Source: CAZSBG01 sp964605145 (lineage in GTDB: Bacteria > Zhuqueibacterota > Zhuqueibacteria > Thermofontimicrobiales > Thermofontimicrobiaceae). Taken from it: DNA of 22,897 nt. The position numbers and the translations under genes are program-made. The notes beneath the pieces are model-generated. The model worked only from the letters and a program-made list of their open reading frames with translations. It made no database searches and had not been told where the DNA came from. Below are positions 14,171 through 22,434 of this stretch, one piece after another. Positions within the stretch are counted from its first letter, which is position 1. The number at the start of each line of letters is the position of its first letter. The stretch is taken from contig CAZSBG010000098.1 of assembly GCA_964605145.1 (NCBI GenBank), positions 1-22,897 on the forward strand, read 5' to 3'.

Positions 14171-14513
14171 CGTTCGGCATACCACGCCGTACGGGATAGA
14201 AGCTTAAACTACAGATCGTTCGGCATATTTATGCCGAACGGGTAAAAGCAAAACTCAAAGATCGTTCGGCATGTGTATGCCGAACGCGAAATGAAAACAG
14301 GATATTCATCCTGCAATTTGAAAACCTTTCGGACAAATGTCCAAAGCTATTTTACGCTCTGGAGGAATCTCCAGAGCGATCAGGGGCTACAAAGATCGTT
14401 CGGTATATTTATGCCGAACGGGAAATGAAAACAGGATATTTATCCTGGAATTTGACTAACTTTTCGGACGAATGTCCAAAAGCATTCAACGCTCTGGAGA
14501 CATCTCCAGAGCG
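14171..14513. repeat. Composite hairpin array with two ~134-bp BIME-like units
   Basis: Ten hairpins in order. Type P1 (CGTTCGGCAT arms): a degenerate copy at 14171-14193, then 14217-14240, 14263-14286 and 14397-14420. Type P2 (CAGGAT-ATTT-ATCCTG): 14298-14313 and 14432-14447. Type P3 (GGAC-AAAT-GTCC flanked by CTTT/AAAG): 14326-14346 and 14460-14482. Type P4 (CGCTCTGGAG/CTCCAGAGCG): 14355-14378 and 14490-14513. P1-P2-P3-P4 is repeated twice with a period of ~134 bp. P1 has GATCG on its left and P4 has CGATC on its right, so the end hairpins are in opposite orientation, the layout of bacterial interspersed mosaic elements. Stems are conserved while loops vary. Before it, 14112-14160 is decayed GGATT-rich filler. 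Confidence 0.85.
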
Positions 14514-14551
14514 ATCAGGATTATTTGGTTTACAAAAAAGGAAACTCACGC

Positions 14552-17359
14552 ATGGTTCAAAAAAGAATTTCCCGATTATTCTTCACGTTAATTATTTTCT
14601 CTATCTTTCTAAATTTACAATCCCCGCTCCTTGCTCAACCCAAAAAGCCGCTCACCATTCAGGACATGATGAAATTCAAACACATCAGCAATTCAGCGAT
14701 TTCCAATGATGGTTCCTGGGTTGCGTACACAGCGAATCCGGACCGCGGCGATGGCGAGGTGTTCGTTCATTCTGCGAATGGCAAAAAGACATTTCGGATC
14801 GAGCGGGGCGCGCGTTCGGTTTTTTCAGGCGATGGCAACTGGCTTGCGACGTCGGTGAAGCCGGCGTTCAGCGATTCGGAGAAAAAAAACGGGAAAGACG
14901 CGCCGAAGAAGGGATTGGCGCTGTTGAACACCCAAACCGGGGAAAAGATACAGTACGAGAATGTGCAAAAATTTGAATTCTCGGAAAATTCGAAATGGCT
15001 GGCTTATTCGCTTTTCGTGGAGAAGAAAAAAGGGGATAAAAAGGCCGGCGACGAAAAATCTTCGAATTCGAAAAATGGCAAAGAGAAAAAATCGGCCAAA
15101 ACAGGAACCGACCTCATTTTACGAGAATTGAAAACAGGGACTGAAACGGTCATTCCTTTTGTCGAATCGTTTTCAATGGATTCGACCTCCCAATTTTTGG
15201 TATTCGCCATTGCCGATACAGCGGTGAAAAACAACGGGCTTTATTTCATCAATTTAAATGAAGAAGAATTGACGAAAAAGCCTTTGCTGCAAATGGACAA
15301 CACGCAGTTCGAAAATTTTACCTGGTTCAAAAAAGATGCTAAAATTGCGTTTCTCGTCTCCCAAAAAGATACCACGAAAAAACAGGACGTAAATTCAATC
15401 TGGTTCTGGGAGGGCCCTGCGTCCAATCTAAAATTTGTTCTTCACGACACTACCTGTCCGGATGGCTGGTATCTTCCGACCAAAAACAGGCTGGCATGGA
15501 GCAAAGACGGCGAGGAGCTTTATTTCGGATTGAAGCCGCTCAAAGATCGGGTTGAAGAGAAGGCCGATGAAAAAGAGGAAGAAAAGGAAGCCAACATTTA
15601 TGACGTGGAAGCCCTGCTTCAAAAACGGGGCGTTGATGTGTGGCACTGGAATGATCCCCGCATTAAACCACATGATAAAAAATTGTGGCCTCGATTGAAA
15701 GATCGTACATTCCAGGCCGTTTATTTCATCCAAGAAAACAAACTGGTGCAGCTTGCAGACGAAGCCATGCCCAGACTGCAAATGCCAGGCATTTCCAATA
15801 CCACATTAGGATTTTCCGACGAGCCCTATTTGAAAGAAATTACGTGGGATGATTCTTACTATGATATTTTTTTGGTCGACATCCCAACCGCTCTTCGGGA
15901 AAAAATTCTCTCCCATTACCAGGGTCGTCCCAGCCTGTCGCCAAAAGGTAAATTTCTCGCTTACTACAAGGATAAACACTGGTATCTCTACGATTGTCAG
16001 CAAAAGGCAACCCGGAATCTGACCGAAGAAATGGACGTTCCATTTTACAACGAAGATCACGATTATCCCTCGCCGGTGCCGGGGTACGGATATGCCGGCT
16101 GGACCGAGGATGACGCCGCTGTGCTGATTTACGATAAATACGATATCTGGAAATTCCCCACCAGCGGAGGTCAGCCGGTCAATTTAACGCAGGGAAATGG
16201 GCGAAAAAATAAAATCATTTTCCGCATAAAAAACCTGAATCACGACCGAAGCTTTTTTAAAAATACGGATCGGCTTTTGCTCACCGCCTACAACGATGTG
16301 GACAAACATTTTGCTTTCTATGAAGGCAGGATTGACAAACCGGATATCAAAAAATTACTCGATGAAAACAAGAAATTCACATTCCTGAGAAAAGCAAAAG
16401 ATGAGGACGTGTTCATTTACACACGTGAGAGCTATACCGAATTCCCGGATATCTGGATCACAGATTCGTGGTTCAAATCCAGAAAAAAGCTGACTGACCT
16501 CAATCCGCAGGTCAAGGATTTTGCCTGGGGCAGCGCTGAACTCGTCGAATGGACGAGCCTGGATGGGCTTCCGTTGCAGGGTGTGCTCATCAAACCGGGA
16601 AATTATGAAAAAGGCAAGCGGTATCCGGTGCTGGTATACTATTATCGATTCTTCTCTCAGCGGCTCCACGAATTTAATGAAGTCGTTGTCAATCACCGGC
16701 CGTGCTTCCCGTTTTACGCCAGCAATGGCTACGCGGTTTTCCTGCCGGACATTCGTTTTGAAATCGGCCGCCCGGGATTTGCTGCAACCAAATGCCTTGT
16801 TCCCGGCGTGCAAAAAATCATCGACATGGGCGTCGCCGATCCGGAAGCAATTTGCCTGCACGGTCATTCGTGGAGCGGCTACCAGACGGCTTTCGTCATC
16901 ACGCAAACCGATATGTTCGCCTGCGCCATTGCCGGGGCGCCGGTGTCCAACATGACCAGCGCGTACAGTGGCATTCGCTGGGGATCGGGCATGGCGCGTC
17001 AATTTCAATACGAACAAAGCCAGAGCCGAATTGGCGGCAGTCTCTGGGAATACCCGGAACGATACATCGAAAACTCACCTGTCTTTTTCGCGGATAAAAT
17101 CAACACCCCGCTGTTGATTCAATTCGGCGATGAAGATGGCGCAGTGCCCTGGTATCAGGGAATTGAACTTTATCTTGCATTACGACGTCTAAATAAGGAT
17201 TGCATTTTTCTTCAATATCGAGGAGAACCGCATCACCTGAAAAAATATCCAAATAAAGTGGATTACACACTGAAAATGAAACAGTATATGGATTTCTACC
17301 TGAAAGGAGAACCAACAGCCGATTGGATTAAAAACGGCGTTCCGTACAACGGTCAATGA
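14552..17359 (+). CDS. Secreted S9-family prolyl-oligopeptidase-like serine peptidase
   Basis: Numbered from ATG 14552 (935 residues). A TTG 27 bp upstream is in frame, but ATG 14552 gives a cleaner signal peptide (MVQKRISR, then a hydrophobic core, ending at LLAQ) and has GGAAA about 10 bp ahead. After the signal peptide comes a ~600-residue WD/beta-propeller-like region. It is interrupted by Lys/Glu-rich low-complexity inserts at about 150-180 and again around 333-347 (EEKADEKEEEKEAN). The C-terminal alpha/beta-hydrolase domain has the nucleophile in GHS773WSGY, an acid in the GDEDGAVPW block (about 859-867) and a catalytic His in GEPHHL (H894 or H895). This is the arrangement of prolyl oligopeptidase/acylaminoacyl peptidase-type S9 enzymes. 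It is likely periplasmic or surface peptide degradation. It starts a run of close genes: S51-like at +30 bp, AlaX, PhzF. Confidence 0.9.
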   Translation: MVQKRISRLFFTLIIFSIFLNLQSPLLAQPKKPLTIQDMMKFKHISNSAISNDGSWVAYTANPDRGDGEVFVHSANGKKTFRIERGARSVFSGDGNWLATSVKPAFSDSEKKNGKDAPKKGLALLNTQTGEKIQYENVQKFEFSENSKWLAYSLFVEKKKGDKKAGDEKSSNSKNGKEKKSAKTGTDLILRELKTGTETVIPFVESFSMDSTSQFLVFAIADTAVKNNGLYFINLNEEELTKKPLLQMDNTQFENFTWFKKDAKIAFLVSQKDTTKKQDVNSIWFWEGPASNLKFVLHDTTCPDGWYLPTKNRLAWSKDGEELYFGLKPLKDRVEEKADEKEEEKEANIYDVEALLQKRGVDVWHWNDPRIKPHDKKLWPRLKDRTFQAVYFIQENKLVQLADEAMPRLQMPGISNTTLGFSDEPYLKEITWDDSYYDIFLVDIPTALREKILSHYQGRPSLSPKGKFLAYYKDKHWYLYDCQQKATRNLTEEMDVPFYNEDHDYPSPVPGYGYAGWTEDDAAVLIYDKYDIWKFPTSGGQPVNLTQGNGRKNKIIFRIKNLNHDRSFFKNTDRLLLTAYNDVDKHFAFYEGRIDKPDIKKLLDENKKFTFLRKAKDEDVFIYTRESYTEFPDIWITDSWFKSRKKLTDLNPQVKDFAWGSAELVEWTSLDGLPLQGVLIKPGNYEKGKRYPVLVYYYRFFSQRLHEFNEVVVNHRPCFPFYASNGYAVFLPDIRFEIGRPGFAATKCLVPGVQKIIDMGVADPEAICLHGHSWSGYQTAFVITQTDMFACAIAGAPVSNMTSAYSGIRWGSGMARQFQYEQSQSRIGGSLWEYPERYIENSPVFFADKINTPLLIQFGDEDGAVPWYQGIELYLALRRLNKDCIFLQYRGEPHHLKKYPNKVDYTLKMKQYMDFYLKGEPTADWIKNGVPYNGQ

Positions 17360-17389
17360 ATCTACTAAACGAGGAGGGAGAATCTAAGG

Positions 17390-18109
17390 ATGAACGGACC
17401 GATTAAACCGATTTACCTGTTCGCGGACAGCCAGCTTCTATTCTGGAAAAATGAAGGAAAACTGTACATGCAATCAATTCGGGACAGAATTGAAACAGCA
17501 AATCCCAGTGCCGCATACATTGGGGCATCCAATGATGACAATCCGGCGTATTATTCAATTTTCCAGGCCGCCATGCAAAGCATTGGCATCCGGAACTGTC
17601 GCCAGATACGGGCAAATTTTTCTGATGGCGATGAACAATTTCTCGCAACTGCAGACCTCATTTTGCTTGCGGGTGGCGATGTTCGCAAAGGGTGGCATAC
17701 CTTCGTGAACAATGGCATCAAACAACTCATAACCAAACGATACTACGATGGCGTTGTGCTCATTGGAATTTCTGCAGGCGCGGTTCAATTGGGTTTGGGC
17801 TGTTTACCGTCGGAAAGTATTTCTCCGGCAGATTTTGAGTACACCTTCAAATTCATTCCGTACTTGATCGATGTGCATAACGAGGATAAAGACTGGAGAC
17901 ATTTGAAACACGCTGTGCGAACCATGGGAAACAAAATCGTCGGATTTGGAATTCCGAGCAGCGGAGGCCTGGTCTACCATGCAGATCAAACCCTTGAGGC
18001 CATCCGAGTGCCGGCGAATGAATTTTCCATGAATGGCGATAAAATGATGTATTGCCTGGTGTACCCCCCAACTTCGGATGTAAAAGAATGCTTTGAGATG
18101 AACGCCTGA
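17390..18109 (+). CDS. Peptidase S51 / cyanophycinase-like serine hydrolase
   Basis: A 239-residue protein of the class I glutamine-amidotransferase-like fold used by peptidase S51 (dipeptidase E, cyanophycinase). The nucleophile elbow G-I-S128-A-G-A is visible, preceded by the strand-turn LLAGGDVRKGW (92-102). H163 in DVHNEDKDWRHL is a candidate catalytic or binding residue. No signal peptide, so cytoplasmic. The family cleaves Asp-containing dipeptides or isoaspartyl/cyanophycin bonds, and it would fit downstream of the secreted S9 peptidase as a peptide-utilisation step; that link is inferred. A GAGGAGGGAG stretch (17371-17380) lies about 10 bp before the ATG, a strong ribosome site, and only 30 bp separate it from the S9 stop, so co-transcription is likely. 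Confidence 0.82.
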   Translation: MNGPIKPIYLFADSQLLFWKNEGKLYMQSIRDRIETANPSAAYIGASNDDNPAYYSIFQAAMQSIGIRNCRQIRANFSDGDEQFLATADLILLAGGDVRKGWHTFVNNGIKQLITKRYYDGVVLIGISAGAVQLGLGCLPSESISPADFEYTFKFIPYLIDVHNEDKDWRHLKHAVRTMGNKIVGFGIPSSGGLVYHADQTLEAIRVPANEFSMNGDKMMYCLVYPPTSDVKECFEMNA

Positions 18110-18162
18110 TATTTTAGATCGAATTTTGAATTATTTATGATGAATTAGGGAGTGAAAATTCC

Positions 18163-18906
18163 ATGACTGATCTCCTGTTTCAATCAGACAGCTACGTAAA
18201 AGAGTTCGATGCAACGGTCATTGAAGCTGACAGCGCTGGAAACAAAATTGTCCTGGACCGAACCGGATTTTACCCGGGAGGCGGCGGTCAACCCAATGAT
18301 ATTGGTGAGATCGTCGCAGCGTCAGACACGCTGACGGTAACAAAAGTGAAAAAAGCGGACGGCCAAATCTGGCACTGGGTGGAAGGTCACCTACCGGATG
18401 TCGGAACGAAAATTATCGGCAGAATCGATTGGGACAGGCGGCTCAAACTGATGCGCACCCACTCCGCACTCCATGTATTGTGCGGTGTGGTTTGGCGCGA
18501 CTATGGCGCTCAGGTGACCGGTGGCAATATGGATCCCCTCAAAGGACGAATGGATTTTGAATTCGAAACCCTTCACAAAGATCTTGTTTCAGAGATTGAA
18601 AAAAAAGTCAATGCGGAAATCGAGATGGGACATGGAATTCGGATCAACATTCTTCCGCGGGAGGAAGCATTCAAAATTCCGGATTTAATTCGAACAAAAA
18701 TTAATCTGCTGCCACCGTTCATCACCGAAGTTCGCACGGTGGAGGTTGTGGGGCTGGATCTGCAGGCAGATGGCGGTACTCATGTCTCCAATACAAAAGA
18801 AATTGGGCACGTTCGAATTGTCGATTATAAAAGTAAGGGGAAAATCAATAAGCGAATCCATATTGAGCTTGATCCCAACAATCTTAATCATACGCTTAAT
18901 TCTTAA
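18163..18906 (+). CDS. AlaX-type alanyl-tRNA editing protein
   Basis: A 247-residue stand-alone relative of the alanyl-tRNA synthetase editing domain, of AlaX-M-like size. It has the N-terminal beta-barrel part with the glycine-rich block FYPGGGGQPND (37-46). The editing domain has H100-x3-H104 and the second metal block D203-G-G-T-H207. These proteins hydrolyse Ser-tRNA(Ala) or Gly-tRNA(Ala). In AlaRS and many AlaX proteins the first residue of the last block is Cys; here it is Asp. I believe other bacterial AlaX proteins share this, but it may alter metal binding. AGGGAGTG at 18147-18154 gives a good ribosome site 8 bp ahead of the ATG. It sits in the S9-S51-AlaX-PhzF run, 53 bp after S51. 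High confidence on family. Confidence 0.9.
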   Translation: MTDLLFQSDSYVKEFDATVIEADSAGNKIVLDRTGFYPGGGGQPNDIGEIVAASDTLTVTKVKKADGQIWHWVEGHLPDVGTKIIGRIDWDRRLKLMRTHSALHVLCGVVWRDYGAQVTGGNMDPLKGRMDFEFETLHKDLVSEIEKKVNAEIEMGHGIRINILPREEAFKIPDLIRTKINLLPPFITEVRTVEVVGLDLQADGGTHVSNTKEIGHVRIVDYKSKGKINKRIHIELDPNNLNHTLNS

Positions 18907-18957
18907 TCTTAATCTTACTCTTTGATCACGATTACGAGTATGATTATGATTAAGATT
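18905..18957. other. Hairpin between the AlaX and PhzF genes
   Basis: AATCTTAATCTTACTC (18905-18920, starting within the AlaX stop codon) can pair imperfectly with the segment 18936-18957 ending in ATTAAGATT, around a 15-nt loop. The right arm repeats GATTATGATT-type units. It is followed by five T residues in a row counting the last two bases of the arm. It could be a weak terminator, an mRNA processing or stabilising hairpin, or simple repeat DNA. AT-rich, so it would not necessarily stop transcription into phzF. Confidence 0.4.
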
Positions 18958-18974
18958 TTTAGTGTGGAGAAAAT

Positions 18975-19754
18975 ATGGCCATACCACTTTATCAGGTTGA
19001 TGCTTTTACCAGTGAGCTTTTCGCCGGCAATCCTGCGGCTGTGTGCCCGCTTGAGAAATGGCTGCCGGACGATCAGCTCCAGTCCATCGCCGCAGAAAAC
19101 AATCTTTCCGAGACTGCATTTTTTGTCCCCTCAAACGACGACTATCATCTTCGCTGGTTCACACCCAAGGCAGAGGTTGATTTGTGCGGACACGCCACGC
19201 TCGCTACAGCGTTTATTTTATTCACAAAACTTGGCGCCAGCCAGCCAACTCTGAAATTCCAGACCAAAAGCGGAACGCTTCTCGTAAACCGCGACGGCGA
19301 TCGAATGGTGCTGGACTTCCCATCGCGGCCGGCGCAACCCTGCCCAATTCCTGATACGCTGATTGAGGGCCTGGGGCGTGAACCCAAGGAAGTCATGCTA
19401 TCCCGTGATTACCTTGTCATCTATGAATCTGAAGAAATCATCAAATCGCTCCGGCCAGACATGCAGAAACTCATCCAGCTCGAGGCCCTCGGAGTCATTG
19501 TGAGTGCAGCCGGGAAAAATTCAGATTTTGTATCCCGGTTCTTTGCGCCAAAAGAAGGCATCCCGGAAGACCCGGTCACAGGCTCGGCACATTGCACACT
19601 CGTCCCATACTGGTCACCGAAATTGGGAAAAAAGAAGTTGCACGCCATCCAGATTTCACCGCGCGGCGGCGAATTGTTCTGCGAGGATTTGGGAAAACGC
19701 GTCAGGATATCCGGTGAGGCGGTTTTGTATTTCGAGGGAAAAATTCATTTATAA
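18975..19754 (+). CDS. PhzF-family isomerase/epimerase
   Basis: A 259-residue protein of the PhzF superfamily (diaminopimelate-epimerase fold, two similar lobes). The N-terminal signature VDAFTSELFAGNPAAVC (8-24) and catalytic E46 in NLSETAFF match PhzF, whose Glu45 is the catalytic base. The second lobe contains D-P-V-T-G-S-A-H-C, the phosphate-loop-like block of the family. PhzF itself isomerises a phenazine precursor, but no other phenazine gene is seen here. Most such stand-alone proteins have unknown substrates, and a general isomerase label is safer. TGGAG at 18965-18969, 5 bp before the ATG, is a good ribosome site. It is the last gene of the run that starts at the S9 peptidase; the next gene begins 478 bp later. 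Confidence 0.88.
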   Translation: MAIPLYQVDAFTSELFAGNPAAVCPLEKWLPDDQLQSIAAENNLSETAFFVPSNDDYHLRWFTPKAEVDLCGHATLATAFILFTKLGASQPTLKFQTKSGTLLVNRDGDRMVLDFPSRPAQPCPIPDTLIEGLGREPKEVMLSRDYLVIYESEEIIKSLRPDMQKLIQLEALGVIVSAAGKNSDFVSRFFAPKEGIPEDPVTGSAHCTLVPYWSPKLGKKKLHAIQISPRGGELFCEDLGKRVRISGEAVLYFEGKIHL

Positions 19755-19824
19755 TTGCTCCTTCGTTTGAGATTTGATGGATGGCAAAATTGGCCGCTGT
19801 AACTACTCCACATTTTACACATCA

Positions 19825-19996
19825 TTTAACCTGAATTATTCACAAATTTCAATCAAAAGATGTTTAAATTAATGTTATGAATGAAATTAATCAGATATAT
19901 GAAATTTAACAAAGTTAGATATACTGAATTCGGAATTAAGCACCATTCAGGCTACCTGGATTCCTTAATGCATTACAATGAATAATCCAGGTTAAA
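19825..19996. mobile_element. 172-bp MITE-like element with 18-bp inverted ends
   Basis: The left end TTTAACCTGAATTATTCA (19825-19842) and the right end TTTAACCTGGATTATTCA (read from 19996 back to 19979) match at 17 of 18 positions. The interior is AT-rich with no reading frame. A second copy of the left ~52 bp begins at 22845 and runs off the window edge. No obvious target duplication flanks this copy. The ends differ from those of the 4329-4533 element, so it is a separate family. Confidence 0.75.
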
Positions 19997-20232
19997 AGTG
20001 AAAAAAGTTATTGCATTTTTTCGATATTATCGTAAATTCAATCATGACTGATATTATTGTTATTTCAACGAAATCGAATCTTCTATCGGCAAAGTTGGCG
20101 GATTAATCTAATTCGCCCGGAAAGGTAACGCGGTCTTGACATTCAGTTGAACGAAACGACCTTTACTCAACTCAATATCAATGCAGCGGGAACACCTTTC
20201 AGACTATGAATTAATAAATCCCGTAACCATTC
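19997..20232. other. Upstream region of the SLC12-like transporter gene
   Basis: An AT-rich stretch running from the MITE end to the transporter start. TTGACA occurs at 20136-20141, but no convincing -10 lies 16-18 bp downstream. There is no coding potential and no strong hairpin or ribosome site. Confidence 0.3.
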
Positions 20233-22413
20233 ATGACCAAAGAATCCGCAGAGAAAAAACAATCAACTTTTTTCAGTAAACTTGGGCTATCTCCCTCCGG
20301 TTCAAAATCCAAAAAATTCAGCACCTTTGGCGGAGTATTTACGCCGGATGTCCTGACCATTCTCGGCGTCATTATGTATCTCAGACTGGGTTGGGTAGTT
20401 GGCAACGCCGGCTTTCTCGGAACAGTCATCATTATCGTTCTCGCCAAAACAGTGACCATTTGCACAGGACTGTCCATGTCATCGATCACGACGAATATAA
20501 AAATTGGTCCCGGGGGCGCTTACTCCATCATATCAAAATCGCTGGGACTGGAAGCCGGCGGCAGCATAGGCATTCCCTTCTACATAGCCCAGACGCTTTC
20601 AGCATCGCTGTATATCATTGGATTCACCCAGGCCTGGCTGCACATTTTCCCGGATCATCCGGCAATCGTCGTTTCATCCATCGCCTGGATTTTGCTTCTT
20701 ACGGTGTCCTACACCAGCGCCCATCTGGCGATCCGCATTCAATACGTCATTATGGCCATCATTTTCTTTTCGCTGATATCGTTCGTGTATTCACCGGACT
20801 ATTCCAGCAATGACACCAGTATGGTAGGTAATTTCGTGGACGCCGGATTCTGGAGAGTCTTTGCTATTTTTTTCCCGGCAGTCACAGGAATTATGGCCGG
20901 AGCGAACCTGTCCGGCGATCTCAAGGATCCGAGACGCGCCATCCCCCGCGGCACGATGAGTTCAATTTTCATCACTATGGCCATCTATATCGGGCTGGCG
21001 TATGTGCTGAGCAAAATTGCGACACCGGATGAACTCCGCGCCAATCAAATGATCATGGTCGAAAAAGCGTTCTGGGGGCCCATTGTCATAGCGGGCATCA
21101 TGGGCGCTACCATTTCTTCAGCGCTTGGCAGCATGCTGGGCGCGCCAAGAATTTTGCAAGCCCTGGCACAGCAAAAAACAGCGCCGTTCCATAAAGTGTT
21201 CGCCGCAAAAAGCAAATCCAATGAACCACGGAATGCGATCATTTTTACGGGAATTGTGATCGAATCCGCTCTCATCATCGGCAATCTCGATTTCCTGGCT
21301 TCACTGATCACCATGTTTTTCCTGATCACGTACGGGATGTTGAATCTGGTCGTTTTCATTGAACAGGGAATGAAAATAATCAGCTTCAGGCCCACATTCA
21401 AAATTCCCCGAATTGTCCCGTTTTTGGGAGCTGCCGGATGCATATTCATCATGTTTCTGATCAATCCGGTGTTCAGTTTTATCGCCATTGTCATCATCAT
21501 TGCGCTATATCTATGGCTGGCCAAGCGCGGACTGGAGTCGCCCTGGGGGGACATTCGTGGCGGCATGTTTCTGGTCATTGCCGAGCGCGCATCGCGACTG
21601 GCCTCGAAATTTCCCAAACATCAGATCACATGGAAACCGGATCTATTATTGCCCATTGAAGACCCCGACGTGTGGACCGGTCCTCTGCTTTTCATTCGGA
21701 GTATCACCTATCCCTCCGGCAGTATTTTCGGATTCACCATAAAGGATGAGAATGTCCCGGAAACGCAGATGGCGTTGAACGACTTACTGCGTCCGATTAA
21801 AGAAGAAGGAATCCTGGTCAATTCAGCCGTGGTGGAAGATGCCGATTTTCTGCACGGCGCCAAGCTCGTCATTCAAACGCTTCACGGCGGCGCGTTCCGG
21901 CCGAACATTCTTTTTCTCACAATTGGTGAGAATAATCGGAAGGACAAAAGCCTTTCCCAATTAGTCGACGAAGCCGCCAAACACGAACTGGGAACGATTA
22001 TCTTGCGTCAGCATCCCAGGGTGGCATTTGGCATGCAGAAAAAAATCAACCTTTGGCTGCGCGATAAAAGTCCCAACTGGCATTTGGCCATGCTCATTAC
22101 GCTGCAAATTCAATTGAACTGGGAAGGCAAAATTAACCTTGTCACTGTTGCCGAGAAAGAGCAGGATGAAAAGCGGCTTCATCGGTTTCTGGAAATGCTC
22201 AGCGACCAGGCGAGACTGCCCTCTCTCACGGAATTTCATATTCTCAAAGGCAGTTTCAAAGACGCTATAAAACAGGCGCCACGGGGTGATATCGATATCT
22301 TTGGGCTGGCAAAAGAAACCATTCCCTTTGATTTCATTCGGGATGTCATTGAACAAACTAAATCATCTTGCATTTTTGTACGGGACTCAGGCAAGGAAAG
22401 TGCACTGGTTTAG
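20233..22413 (+). CDS. SLC12-like cation-chloride cotransporter / APC-superfamily permease
   Basis: A 726-residue membrane transporter resembling bacterial relatives of the SLC12 (Na-K-Cl/K-Cl) carriers. The first transmembrane block FGGVFTPDVLTILGVIMYLR (32-51) with LGWVVGNAG, the GPGGAYS motif (92-98) and the ANLSGDLKDPRRAIPRG loop (about 226-242) are characteristic of SLC12. About 12 hydrophobic segments span residues 35-430. The remaining ~290 residues are soluble, as in SLC12 proteins, whose C-terminal cytosolic domain resembles universal-stress-type folds. The expected role is ion or amino acid cotransport; the ion set cannot be read from sequence. The start ATG at 20233 lacks a Shine-Dalgarno, and the 478-bp upstream gap holds a MITE-like repeat. 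A PsiE-like gene follows after 21 bp, likely in the same operon. Confidence 0.88.
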   Translation: MTKESAEKKQSTFFSKLGLSPSGSKSKKFSTFGGVFTPDVLTILGVIMYLRLGWVVGNAGFLGTVIIIVLAKTVTICTGLSMSSITTNIKIGPGGAYSIISKSLGLEAGGSIGIPFYIAQTLSASLYIIGFTQAWLHIFPDHPAIVVSSIAWILLLTVSYTSAHLAIRIQYVIMAIIFFSLISFVYSPDYSSNDTSMVGNFVDAGFWRVFAIFFPAVTGIMAGANLSGDLKDPRRAIPRGTMSSIFITMAIYIGLAYVLSKIATPDELRANQMIMVEKAFWGPIVIAGIMGATISSALGSMLGAPRILQALAQQKTAPFHKVFAAKSKSNEPRNAIIFTGIVIESALIIGNLDFLASLITMFFLITYGMLNLVVFIEQGMKIISFRPTFKIPRIVPFLGAAGCIFIMFLINPVFSFIAIVIIIALYLWLAKRGLESPWGDIRGGMFLVIAERASRLASKFPKHQITWKPDLLLPIEDPDVWTGPLLFIRSITYPSGSIFGFTIKDENVPETQMALNDLLRPIKEEGILVNSAVVEDADFLHGAKLVIQTLHGGAFRPNILFLTIGENNRKDKSLSQLVDEAAKHELGTIILRQHPRVAFGMQKKINLWLRDKSPNWHLAMLITLQIQLNWEGKINLVTVAEKEQDEKRLHRFLEMLSDQARLPSLTEFHILKGSFKDAIKQAPRGDIDIFGLAKETIPFDFIRDVIEQTKSSCIFVRDSGKESALV

Positions 22414-22434
22414 ATTAACTCGTGAGGTGAAGGT

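Noticed and set aside
14171..14513. Possible CRISPR array (regularly spaced palindromic repeats)
   Set aside because: Four different hairpin types alternate, spacing is uneven, and the spacers are themselves repeated between units. There are no cas genes. It fits a REP/BIME-type array.
14525..14551. TTG start giving a 944-residue S9 peptidase
   Set aside because: ATG at 14552 has a better ribosome site and puts the basic residues directly ahead of the signal-peptide core.
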